DNA of 10,608 nt from Pseudomonadota bacterium (GTDB lineage: Bacteria; Pseudomonadota; Alphaproteobacteria; Paracaedibacterales; CAITNM01): the NCBI GenBank assembly GCA_026400695.1, contig JAPLON010000010.1, forward strand, positions 1 through 10,608, written 5' to 3'. Below, one piece after another: positions 1 to 6,223 of the stretch (its first letter is position 1; each line of letters opens with the position of its first letter). The notes below the pieces were generated by a model. It did not search any database, was not told the origin of the DNA, and worked only from the letters and a program-made list of their open reading frames with translations. Made by a program: the position numbers and the translations under genes.

Positions 1-139
1 AGGAGGGGATCCATTTTTATGCTCACTTTATGTAGATTGTGCTATAGGATGCCGGTTTCTCCAGCAGTCACCATAATCCTTATTTTTTGAAATCCCCCGC
101 AGTTAACTATGTTTTAACAGCCTGTAGATATTCTCAATA

Positions 140-868
140 TTGGAATCGAATTACCTTTATTACAACACAAGATATGAAGAATGTAAGTTGTCCGGTAACT
201 TTAGCCAGATGGATGTTGACTATGGTTCTTCACTTGAAGGGGCTCTTCTTGCTGCTGATAAATATGGTATTCCGCCAGAAAACTTTTTGGCAAAATTCGA
301 GTATGGCTTTACATACACTGGGTGGCCTTACGATGTTTCTAAATACAAGAGCCAGCCAGATGCAGAAAGTTATCGCCTGGCTTTGGATTCAAATTTTTTT
401 GGCATAAGCACGCAAAATGGTGTGAACCTTTACAGGGCTGTTTCTCAAAACCTAAGGTATACAGACCTAGTTACACCACATTTGAATGCGAAACATTTAA
501 GGGGGCAGCTTACGTTAAATACTGCTGCTGAAAAATTAGCCATAGTTAATGCTTTTGTTACGGCATTAACAAACAACAATCCTATATACTTTGGCACATT
601 AATTGAGTCTGATTTTATGAGTGCGCGTGGTGGATTTGTTCCTATGCCAAATATTAGCATGTTTGATCCAATTGGTGGGCATGCCTTTGTAATTATTGGG
701 TACGGTAATTACGATAGAAACGATTCAACTTTACTTTTCTTTAAATTTATAAATTCTTGGGGTGAAAAATGGGGTGACAAAGGTTGCGGCTATTTACCAA
801 AAGAAATTGTTGAAAATCCTACTCCATTTGGAATAAGTGCTTATGCAGTTGCTTTGAAGAAATCTTAA
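140..868 (+). pseudogene. Papain-like (C1A) cysteine peptidase, N-terminal half lost
   Basis: The 242 readable residues carry the C-terminal half of a papain-family peptidase. There is GGHAFVIIGYG with the catalytic His at about residue 181, then INSWGEKWGDKG with the catalytic Asn at 205 and the conserved Trp at 207. The start LESNYLYY resembles the end of the papain active-site helix. The expected Cys motif (CGSCWAF-like) is not readable upstream in any frame. The same frame holds stops at 74-76, 104-106 and 125-127, and the only start is a TTG at 140 with no ribosome binding site. Bases 1-139 contain short open pieces in all three frames, interrupted by T6 and C5 runs, as expected after frameshifts or decay. 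Without Cys the product cannot be an active peptidase. A sequencing error or a divergent N-terminus is less likely but not excluded. Family assignment is firm; pseudogene status is inferred. Confidence 0.62.
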
Positions 869-877
869 TTTGTGTAA

Positions 878-909
878 AGGCTGGCCCCATAAAGGCTGGC
901 CTAATTTTT
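878..909 (+). terminator. Intrinsic terminator with G-U wobble stem
   Basis: GGCTGGCC occurs twice as a direct repeat (879-886 and 894-901), separated by CCATAAA. In RNA, GGCUGGCC pairs with a second copy of itself through six G-C pairs and two tandem G-U pairs. An A-U pair (878/902) extends the stem to 9 bp. AATTTTT follows. It lies 10 bases after the peptidase stop and overlaps the stop codon of the convergent cyclo-ligase gene. On the other strand the wobbles become C-A mismatches, so it should work only for rightward transcripts. Confidence 0.6.
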
Positions 910-1416
910 AGTTATTATTTTATCAATTAATACATCGTGGTGATTTGTTGGAATTTGCGGTAATAACTGCCAGCTAAATGCCAGGCCGATTGTAAAGCAA
1001 GGATCGGAGTTTAGGTACCTATCGTAGTAACCTTTGCCGCGCCCAAGTCTTACACCTTCTTTAGTAAAGGCCAGTCCTGGAATAATTATTAAATCTGGTT
1101 TCACTATTTCTGCTTCTGCATATGGTTCACATATGCCGTAGGGTGGGGAAGGGGTCAACTCATCTAGGTTTGTTACCTTATGGAACGCAAGTGTGTTGCC
1201 GCTAACTCTTGGGTAGGCTGCAGTGGTACTTAGAATGGGGAGAATACCATTTAGATTTATTTCGTTTGGTAATGGTGAAAATAGCCCTACGCAAAGAGGT
1301 TTTTTTAAGAGTATCTCTTTGCTAAGTTCTTTCAATAGGTAATCTTGTTGTTCAATTAACTGCACTTGATCAATTACAAGATTTCGCATTATGCCACGCA
1401 GTTCTGATTTATCCAT
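901..1416 (-). CDS. fau: 5-formyltetrahydrofolate cyclo-ligase (MTHFS)
   Basis: A cytoplasmic one-carbon enzyme (also called YgfA) that converts 5-formyltetrahydrofolate to 5,10-methenyltetrahydrofolate using ATP. The family fingerprint is clear: PGLAFTKEGVRLGRGKGYYD at residues 113-132 is the phosphate and folate binding loop, and HHDVLIDKIIT near the C-terminus is also typical. KSELRGIMRNL at the N-terminus fits the family's basic N-terminal helix. The 171 residues are slightly short for the family (about 180-200) but nothing essential is missing. The ATG at 1416 is chosen because AAGGA lies 6 bases upstream; a TTG two codons earlier would fall against that site. It is divergent from rpmG across 110 bases. 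That gap is too small for the 6S RNA gene that often neighbours this gene in other proteobacteria. Confidence 0.93.
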   Translation of the reverse strand: MDKSELRGIMRNLVIDQVQLIEQQDYLLKELSKEILLKKPLCVGLFSPLPNEINLNGILPILSTTAAYPRVSGNTLAFHKVTNLDELTPSPPYGICEPYAEAEIVKPDLIIIPGLAFTKEGVRLGRGKGYYDRYLNSDPCFTIGLAFSWQLLPQIPTNHHDVLIDKIITKN

Positions 1417-1422
1417 GGTCAA

Positions 1423-1427
1423 TCCTT
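1423..1427 (-). promoter_or_regulatory. Ribosome binding site of the cyclo-ligase gene
   Basis: AAGGA read on the - strand, 6 bases before the ATG at 1416. It decides between that ATG and the in-frame TTG at 1422. Confidence 0.7.
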
Positions 1428-1474
1428 AAATTTATGCTGCCAATTTGTGGCTCTGAATGAATTAGCGTTTGCAT

Positions 1475-1503
1475 TTGCTTGAACTTTTTGCTACCTTTTA
1501 CAA
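1475..1503 (+). promoter_or_regulatory. Possible rpmG promoter
   Basis: TTGCTT (1475-1480) and TTACAA (1498-1503) are 17 bases apart, ending 23 bases before the rpmG ATG. An alternative pairing is TTGAAC (1479-1484) with AAAATT (1502-1507). Both are weak matches to a sigma-70 promoter. The intergenic position is the main support. Confidence 0.25.
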
Positions 1504-1526
1504 AATTGTTATTAAGCAAAATCATT

Positions 1527-1697
1527 ATGGCAAAGAAAACATCAACTTTAAATATTAAGCTTTTAAGTACCGCAGATACTGGGTTTTTTTATGTAACAAA
1601 GAAAAATCCTCGCAAGAAACCTGAAAAGCTTGAGCTTCGTAAATATGATCCTGTGGTTCGTAAACACGTGATTTTTAAAGAAGCAAAAATTAAATAA
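1527..1697 (+). CDS. rpmG: 50S ribosomal protein L33
   Basis: A 56-residue protein of the large ribosomal subunit. The start MAKKTSTLNIKLLSTADTGF, the TKKNPRKKPEKLELRKYDP centre and the end VVRKHVIFKEAKIK match the usual 55-56 residue alphaproteobacterial L33 almost throughout. It has no cysteines, so it is the zinc-independent (C-minus) form. A longer frame opens 16 codons earlier at a TTG, but MAKK is the conserved N-terminus, so the ATG at 1527 is chosen. No clear Shine-Dalgarno sequence lies before it; the region is AAGCAAAATCATT. The protease gene follows after 8 bases and may be co-transcribed. Confidence 0.96.
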   Translation: MAKKTSTLNIKLLSTADTGFFYVTKKNPRKKPEKLELRKYDPVVRKHVIFKEAKIK

Positions 1698-1705
1698 GCA
1701 TTTTT

Positions 1706-3193
1706 ATGCAGATTTTTTTTTGTAGGCTTGGGCTGGTAAAATTTGTTTTTGCCAGTCTTATTTTTTTTGGAAATATTTACTCCAGCTCTGACCCTAAGTT
1801 GTTGGCCAAGTTGCAGCCCTATGTGGTTAGTATTAAGTCACGTAGTATCGTCGCAGCTTATGGTGATGTATCTCCATCTGCTGGAACAGGCTTCATTGTA
1901 GACTTAGAAAATGGTTACATTTTTTCTAATGCCCATGTTGCAGCATCCCATAAGGTGGTTGCCCAATATTTTGCTACTTTATCAACCGGTAAAGAAATTT
2001 CTTTAAAACTTATTTATAGTGACCCTGCTGCTGATATTGCCATTTTTCAAGGTGATTTAAAGACCGTTGTTGATGTAAAGCATGATCTGAAATTTAGTCG
2101 TGTGCCAGTGAAAGTGGGTACAAATGTCTTGATCATTGGTAAAAATGAAAATAGACATTTTTCAACTCAGACAGGGGTTGTGGCTAACCCGAATGAAATT
2201 GAGGGTGCTCTACCCCAGCATGCTATGCGTATTAGCCTTAACATGCAGGGTGGTGGCAGTGGTTCTATGGTTTACGATATTACCATGGGCAAAGTCATTG
2301 GCATTATTTTTGCTTCTAACATGGCCACAAGCGCTTTTGCAATTCCTATTGCTTATGGTCTGGATATTTTAGATGCCCTTAAAAAAGGCCAAGAGCCAAA
2401 GCGTTTCGCCACAGGTGCAATTCTTGGGTATGCCTCAATTGATGATTTGGTTAAATATTACGGATTTTCAGAAGAAGCAGCGAAGGATTATGTAAAAAAA
2501 TATCCTCAATCATTTCATCGCGCTTTAAAAGTTATTACTATTCTTCCAGATTCTCCAGCTGAAGGGGTGCTTGAAGTTGGCGACTGTGTACTTGAAATTA
2601 ATGGCCAAGAGCTTGGTCCTGATTTATACAAGTTTGACAAAATTATTAACGAGTTAGGTCTTGAAAATAAAACGGTAGAAATTAAGGTAATTAGGTACGG
2701 TAAAGAGCTTAAACTAGAAATTTCCCTTTATAATATGAACGATCGCCAAGTAAAGCGCATGATTGTGTTTGGTGGAGCTACTTTTTTTGAAGCTGACGAC
2801 GTAATGATTCGACGCTCTGGATTAGGTGGAAAACACAGGGTGTTGATTACGAATGCAAGGTTAGGTAGTGGATTTATTGAAAAACTGCCAATGTTTCCTG
2901 GTTCAAATCACGCACTTATTTGCGTTGAAAAACTGGGTGATTTCGATATCTTTACTTTGGATGATGTGGCGAGATCTATTCCAGAGTTGATGAAAACTGG
3001 AAATTTCACCATTGCCTTTCGTAATTATGGCATCAAAATTGGTTATGATGAGAAGATAATCTTTAACCAAGGGCGATTGCTTGAAGAAATTACAATTTTT
3101 GAACAAGATGGTAGTTCCGAAGAGTTCCGTTTTGATATGAAGACTCACCAATGGGGCGTTACCCATTTAGGTTTGCAGGCTTCATCACAATAG
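1706..3193 (+). CDS. Exported HtrA/Deg-like trypsin-type serine protease with PDZ domain
   Basis: A 495-residue protein. Residues 1-26 are a signal peptide (basic RLGLVK then a hydrophobic run), so it should act in the periplasm. The protease domain follows (about 35-225) with a complete triad: His77 in SNAHVAA, Asp110 in DPAADIAIF and Ser185 in GGGSGS. In DegP the serine motif is GNSGGP; here the residue two after Ser is itself Ser and the preceding Asn is Gly, so the oxyanion loop is unusual. A PDZ domain is recognisable from VITILPDSPAEGVLEVGDCV (276-295) to about 340. The last 150 residues are less clear and may hold a second, divergent PDZ-like fold. By analogy with HtrA proteins it would handle misfolded envelope proteins. 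No ribosome binding site is visible before the ATG, which sits 8 bases after rpmG, so coupling to rpmG translation is possible. Confidence 0.85.
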   Translation: MQIFFCRLGLVKFVFASLIFFGNIYSSSDPKLLAKLQPYVVSIKSRSIVAAYGDVSPSAGTGFIVDLENGYIFSNAHVAASHKVVAQYFATLSTGKEISLKLIYSDPAADIAIFQGDLKTVVDVKHDLKFSRVPVKVGTNVLIIGKNENRHFSTQTGVVANPNEIEGALPQHAMRISLNMQGGGSGSMVYDITMGKVIGIIFASNMATSAFAIPIAYGLDILDALKKGQEPKRFATGAILGYASIDDLVKYYGFSEEAAKDYVKKYPQSFHRALKVITILPDSPAEGVLEVGDCVLEINGQELGPDLYKFDKIINELGLENKTVEIKVIRYGKELKLEISLYNMNDRQVKRMIVFGGATFFEADDVMIRRSGLGGKHRVLITNARLGSGFIEKLPMFPGSNHALICVEKLGDFDIFTLDDVARSIPELMKTGNFTIAFRNYGIKIGYDEKIIFNQGRLLEEITIFEQDGSSEEFRFDMKTHQWGVTHLGLQASSQ

Positions 3194-3209
3194 TCTTTGT
3201 TTACAAAGA
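3194..3209. repeat. Small stem-loop between two convergent genes
   Basis: TCTTTG-TTTA-CAAAGA is a perfect 6-bp inverted repeat filling the 7-base gap between the protease stop and the lptB stop; the lptB TAA is in the loop. Neither side has a T-run, so it is not a typical intrinsic terminator. No better terminator is visible at this junction. Confidence 0.35.
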
Positions 3210-3923
3210 AAACCTCTCCCCAAGGTAAACGCGCCGAACATCAGGGTGATTAATAACGTGTTCAGAATCTCCTTCGGTAAGTACTTTGCCTTCGGCAATA
3301 ATGTAGGCTCTGTCTACAACATCAAGAGTTTCCCTTACATTGTGGTCGGTAATCAAAATGCCAATATTACGGTTTTTAAGGCGTTTGATAATGTCTTTAA
3401 CATCCTGCACGGCGATTGGGTCAATACCAGCTAGAGGTTCATCTAGAAATAAAAAATCTGGGTTAATTGCAAGTGATCTGGCAATTTCAACGCGTCTTCT
3501 TTCACCGCCTGAAAGGGTAACTGACGGTGCTTCTCTAAGATGAGTAATGCCAAATTCGTCTAGTAATTGCTCCAAACGTTCTTGTTGTCGGTCTGGGTCA
3601 GATTCTACACGTTCAAGTGCCGCTAGGATATTTTCTTCTACGTTTAGGCCGCGAAAAATTGAAGAGTCTTGCGGTAGATAACTAATCCCCATGCGTGCAC
3701 GTTTATACATTGGAGCATCTGTTACGTCTAAGTCATCAACAAAAATTTTGCCAGAATCTGGAAGAATTAATCCGGTAATAACAGAAAAACAAGTGGTTTT
3801 ACCGGCACCATTTGGGCCTAGTAAACCAACCGCTTCGCCTGTGCTAATTGTAAGGTCGACACCCTTCAATACCATGCGTTTATGAAATGTTTTGGTTATC
3901 TTTTGAGCTTTTAGAGTTCTTAT
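3201..3923 (-). CDS. lptB: LPS transport ABC ATPase LptB, probable AUA start
   Basis: The cytoplasmic ATPase of the LptB2FGC complex, which extracts lipopolysaccharide from the inner membrane. Counting from the AUA at 3923 it has 240 residues, about the usual LptB length (241 in E. coli). Walker A GPNGAGKTT is at 36-44, Q-loop Gln85 in YLPQDSS, signature LSGGE at 137-141, Walker B FLFLDEP at 157-163 and the H-loop His194 in TDHN. The C-terminus YLGERFSL is typical of LptB. The first ATG (3875) would give 224 residues and lose the first beta strand and the A-loop aromatic Phe13, and nothing like a ribosome site precedes it. The upstream codons still read as LptB, there is no in-frame ATG, GTG or TTG before the stop at 3939-3941, and AGAGAAGG sits 5 bases before ATA. 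The lptA stop lies 21 bases upstream. Function is near certain; the start is inferred. Confidence 0.92.
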   Translation of the reverse strand: MRTLKAQKITKTFHKRMVLKGVDLTISTGEAVGLLGPNGAGKTTCFSVITGLILPDSGKIFVDDLDVTDAPMYKRARMGISYLPQDSSIFRGLNVEENILAALERVESDPDRQQERLEQLLDEFGITHLREAPSVTLSGGERRRVEIARSLAINPDFLFLDEPLAGIDPIAVQDVKDIIKRLKNRNIGILITDHNVRETLDVVDRAYIIAEGKVLTEGDSEHVINHPDVRRVYLGERFSL

Positions 3924-3928
3924 GGTAG

Positions 3929-3936
3929 CCTTCTCT
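3929..3936 (-). promoter_or_regulatory. Strong ribosome binding site pointing to an AUA start for lptB
   Basis: AGAGAAGG on the - strand, followed by CTACC and then ATA at 3923. It is the only Shine-Dalgarno-like sequence near the lptB start, and its 5-base spacing selects ATA as the initiation codon. Confidence 0.6.
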
Positions 3937-3944
3937 TTCTATTT

Positions 3945-4427
3945 CTATTTAGTTATAGCAGCTGGATGAATTATCCCAGTGACTTGATTTTTCCCAGTTG
4001 TATGCATTGTAAAAACTTGTGTGGATGTGTCAAGAGTCGCTACGTTCCCATGCATTTTATCGTTATTTTTAGTGAGTATAACATCTGGTCCAGTGCATAC
4101 TGTACGTTCTTTATCAAAATCATGGGTGCATGTTTGTGCGTATAAATGAGATGCATCATAGGTTACTTCGACATCGTCTTCAGCTGTGACCTTAATTAGC
4201 TTACCTGAATCATCAAATTTCGCATGTAAGGTAGTGGAAGTTAAGGTAACGGGTAGGCCATTCACTATGTAAACAAGCTTAACATTACCTTTTGCAGTGG
4301 CCGATTTATTAGAGGGATCGTATTGCATATTATCAGCTGTGATTTGGATATTATCCAAAAGTGCTTTTGGCAATTCTTCAGTGGCGCCTATGCCTATTAG
4401 CATCATTAATATGAATAATTTTTTCAC
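3945..4427 (-). CDS. lptA: Periplasmic LPS bridge protein LptA (OstA family)
   Basis: A 160-residue protein with a signal peptide (MKKLFILMMLIGIGA), then an OstA-type domain starting LDNIQITADNMQYDPSNKSATAKGNV. The alternating short beta strands (GNVKLVY, LTSTTLHAKFDD, VTAEDDVEVTY, LYAQT, DVILTKNND, MHGNVATLDTS) are the pattern of the LptA beta-jellyroll bridge that passes LPS across the periplasm. Two cysteines (about residues 104 and 111) could form a disulfide. lptB follows after 21 bases, the standard lptA-lptB order. The start is GTG at 4427, chosen because it places KK directly before the hydrophobic core; no good ribosome site is visible. No lptC-like gene precedes it, although lptC usually does. 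Confidence 0.85.
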   Translation of the reverse strand: MKKLFILMMLIGIGATEELPKALLDNIQITADNMQYDPSNKSATAKGNVKLVYIVNGLPVTLTSTTLHAKFDDSGKLIKVTAEDDVEVTYDASHLYAQTCTHDFDKERTVCTGPDVILTKNNDKMHGNVATLDTSTQVFTMHTTGKNQVTGIIHPAAITK

Positions 4428-4533
4428 AATTTTAATAAAACAATTCTTTGAGCCTAGTTTACCTGGAAGCTGGCAGTTTTTAAACTAATATTGTTTGAAA
4501 ATAATAATCCAAAATCAAAGGTGATAGCCTTCC

Positions 4534-4553
4534 TTTTGGAATTTTTTCCAAAA
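4534..4553. repeat. Perfect inverted repeat upstream of lptA
   Basis: TTTTGGAA-TTTT-TTCCAAAA has two perfect 8-base arms around 4 bases, about 110 bases before the lptA start. It could be an operator or a hairpin. AT-rich DNA makes short repeats like this fairly easy to obtain by chance. Confidence 0.4.
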
Positions 4554-4648
4554 AATGCACCTAAATGGTACATCTTTCAATGTTCAAGATACTTGGGCCC
4601 CAAAGCCCAGAAGAACAAACTTTTTTGAAATATACTTTTTAAGATTTA

Positions 4649-4686
4649 TGTGGTTCATTTGAAGTTGTCTTTTCAACAGAACCACA
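4649..4686. repeat. Stem-loop just after the 4693-5094 gene
   Basis: TGTGGTTC (4649-4656) and GAACCACA (4679-4686) are perfect 8-base arms. Inside them GTTG (4664-4667) pairs with CAAC (4674-4677). It begins 7 bases downstream of the stop of the leftward gene at 4693, where a terminator is expected, but the following - strand sequence is TAAATCTTAAAA rather than a T-run. It may be a 3' end-protecting or weak termination structure. Confidence 0.4.
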
Positions 4687-4692
4687 AAACCA

Positions 4693-5094
4693 TTAGCGTC
4701 GTCCTTTTTTAAGAGTTATATGATGGCTAATTGCTTTGCTAATTACCCATTTTTTCGCAGATAAAATATCTCCAAAAGGTTCTTGAGAAATTTTTGGCCG
4801 TCCAGAGACATTGAAATATATTCCAAAATATCCTTTATAGGGATCAAACTTTTGAGTGTATATAGTTGCAACTAATTTATCATTTAAGTCAAAAATGAGA
4901 GTATTTCCTGTCTCATTTTTAGTACGCCAATCAAATGAACTAACTTCAGCTTCACTTGGTGGGGATTTGACCCAATGTCTGATATCTGTCTGTTTTAGGT
5001 TTTCTACCTCGCAAGAGTAACCAATGTTTATTCCCATGGATAGAGTAACCAATAAAGTTAAAAACCTAAAAGAACGAATAAATTCTGTAGACAT
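4693..5094 (-). CDS. Small exported protein of unknown function
   Basis: 133 residues. A signal peptide is clear: basic FIRSFR, hydrophobic FLTLLVTLSMGINIGYS, then Cys28. The preceding GYS does not fit a lipobox well, so ordinary cleavage is more likely than lipidation. The mature part has many aromatics, with no transmembrane segment: SSFDWRTKNETGNTLIFDLNDKLVATIY, then YKGYFGIYFNVSG, and a basic end ITLKKGRR. I recognise no family. The ATG at 5094 is chosen over one at 5145 because AAGGA (5100-5104) lies exactly 5 bases before it and the signal peptide starts there. It stands alone on the - strand, with long gene-poor DNA on both sides. TATAAA about 40 bases upstream could be a -10 element. 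Confidence 0.7.
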   Translation of the reverse strand: MSTEFIRSFRFLTLLVTLSMGINIGYSCEVENLKQTDIRHWVKSPPSEAEVSSFDWRTKNETGNTLIFDLNDKLVATIYTQKFDPYKGYFGIYFNVSGRPKISQEPFGDILSAKKWVISKAISHHITLKKGRR

Positions 5095-5178
5095 GAAATT
5101 CCTTTTCTCTAACACAAAATGATTTATAAGATTGCATTTAGACATATTATTTCATCTTTTGCAAATATTTTAATTTTA

Positions 5179-5337
5179 TTAAAACTTTAGATAACGTTTA
5201 TTAGAAATTATATGTCTGATTAACTCCTTTCGTAAAACAATAAGATTTGCTTCGATGGTGTGGTAAGCCATGTTAGCGGCAAGTTTGCTCATAATAGGCT
5301 GATTGCGGTGACCACCCCGCAGAGTTTCACTGCTAGA
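5179..5337 (-). pseudogene. Decayed 3' fragment of a gene, possibly flgB
   Basis: An open frame of 52 codons with no usable start: TAA lies directly upstream at 5338-5340. It reads like real protein: SSSETLRGGHRNQPIMSKLA, then ANMAYHTIEANLIVLRKELI, then RHIISNKRYLKF. Base composition is richer in G and C than the flanking DNA, as for old coding sequence. The core IMSKLAANMAY...LIVLRKEL resembles the C-terminal helix of the flagellar rod protein FlgB, where a K-L-A-x-N-x-x-x-Y-like pattern precedes a helix of the LxRKxLxxLRxAI type. That match is from memory and weak. No other flagellar gene is in the window. It could also be a small protein starting at the internal ATG (5292). Confidence 0.35.
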
Positions 5338-5461
5338 TTATATAGTTGAAAACATAATATTTTTGATAATCATACTGTATATTAAGGTTAAGTTATATTT
5401 TGTAAGAATTATATTTTAAAAATCACCCAAAATTAACCATTTATTAACTATTTTTCTGCAT

Positions 5462-5490
5462 TATAAAATATGTAAATATTCTTTGTGGAG
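5462..5490 (+). promoter_or_regulatory. -10 element and ribosome binding site of the 5496 gene
   Basis: TATAAA (5462-5467) is a plausible -10, but no good -35 lies 16-18 bases before it. GGAG (5487-5490) sits 5 bases before the ATG at 5496 and is a clear ribosome binding site. Confidence 0.4.
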
Positions 5491-5495
5491 ATTAT

Positions 5496-6146
5496 ATGAA
5501 CTTACAATTAAAATTCATAGTTTTAGCGTTTTCAGCATTCACTTTAGTAAGTGCAACTTCCGCCCCTATTGAAGGTCTTAGTAATGATGACCTTGGTGTC
5601 CGTAAGGCTCGACAATTGCAGGGTGATAATGACAAACTGAATGGGTTTAGTACAGAAGAACTTGCTAAAGTTGCAAATAAGCTTCGACAAGCTAAAAACA
5701 CTGATAACCAAGATGATGAAAATATGGAAAAGCTTGGGAAGGAATTAGGGGAAGTGGTTGATATTATGGTTCATGAGGTAGGATTTGGTGGTTTTGCAAG
5801 GAAGTTTAAACGAGGTTGTGGTTACGTATTCAGTGATGACAATATGACTATGGTTGGTAACTTATTAACTAGGGTTCGTAATGAAGTTCCACTTAAGATG
5901 CTAGTGGCTAGTGGAGTGATGTTTGCTGATGCAAGGTTTACACAATTTGTTTTTGAAAACTCAGCTCAAGTAGCGGTAGTTAGTGTTCTTGCTTGTTATG
6001 CATATATGAATGTTAGTCATCTTACAAATTATCTGCCAGATTTTAGTTCTTATGCAAATCATCTAACAACAAAATGTGGTGATGTTTTAACGAATAGTAT
6101 CAAAACAGGTTTATTAGGCATTTTTGGCGGTCCTAAAAAAGACTAG
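5496..6146 (+). CDS. Exported protein of unknown function, 216 residues
   Basis: The start is firm: ATG with GGAG 5 bases upstream. Residues 1-20 form a signal peptide (LKFIVLAFSAFTLVSA). Residues 25-90 are charged and probably helical (STEELAKVANKLRQAKN, then NMEKLGKELGEVVDIMVHEV). Then comes GFGGFARKFKRGCGYVFSDD, followed by a more hydrophobic part with VAVVSVLACYAYMNV at about 158-172, which could be a single membrane helix or a buried helix. The end is TGLLGIFGGPKKD. There are three cysteines after the signal peptide. I recognise no family. It is a single-gene unit, convergent with tonB and separated from it by a possible terminator. Confidence 0.75.
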   Translation: MNLQLKFIVLAFSAFTLVSATSAPIEGLSNDDLGVRKARQLQGDNDKLNGFSTEELAKVANKLRQAKNTDNQDDENMEKLGKELGEVVDIMVHEVGFGGFARKFKRGCGYVFSDDNMTMVGNLLTRVRNEVPLKMLVASGVMFADARFTQFVFENSAQVAVVSVLACYAYMNVSHLTNYLPDFSSYANHLTTKCGDVLTNSIKTGLLGIFGGPKKD

Positions 6147-6166
6147 CTTTTTCCGTAAGGTGAAGG

Positions 6167-6214
6167 CAACTCTTGATAGTTCTGTTTTTTTTAACAAACA
6201 AGCTTAAAGAGTTG
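6167..6214. terminator. Possible terminator between convergent genes
   Basis: CAACTCTT (6167-6174) and AAGAGTTG (6207-6214) form an 8-bp stem with a 32-base loop that contains T8 (6185-6192). A small AACT-CTTGAT-AGTT hairpin followed by CTG and the T8 run is a second possibility for the + strand. Both are weaker than a standard terminator, but the position between the ends of the 5496 gene and tonB fits. Confidence 0.35.
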
Positions 6215-6223
6215 TACTTCATT

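Larger units (their letters stand above)
4428..4692. other. 265-base gene-poor region upstream of lptA
   Basis: No convincing gene. Only tiny open frames exist on the - strand, such as 4454-4573 (39 codons, no ribosome site, no recognisable similarity). The stretch contains the two inverted repeats listed separately and an imperfect GC-rich hairpin around CTTGGGCCCCAAAGCCCAG (4592-4610) with no T-run next to it. The lptAB promoter must lie here if the operon is not read from further upstream. A weak candidate on the - strand is TTGGAT, 16 bases, TATTAG. Confidence 0.4.
5095..5495. other. 401-base gene-poor region between two divergent genes
   Basis: It holds upstream sequences for both flanking genes and the decayed coding fragment at 5179-5337. 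The fragment is visibly richer in G and C than its surroundings. Bases 5338-5480 are very AT-rich with no gene seen. No tRNA or known RNA gene was recognised. Confidence 0.5.

Noticed and set aside
1417..1526. 6S RNA gene next to the cyclo-ligase gene
   Set aside because: This neighbourhood is common in proteobacteria, but only 110 bases separate the divergent genes and no long imperfect hairpin is visible.
1479..1526. 16-residue extension of L33 from a TTG
   Set aside because: MAKK is the conserved L33 N-terminus and the extension has no family support.
4592..4610. GC-rich hairpin CTTGGGCCCCAAAGCCCAG as terminator
   Set aside because: The stem is imperfect, no gene ends next to it, and the nearest T-run is about 10 bases away.
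5360..5385. Fur-box-like sequence around GATAATCATACTGTATATTA
   Set aside because: It matches the consensus only partly, lies over 100 bases from the 5496 start, and such AT-rich matches arise easily by chance.
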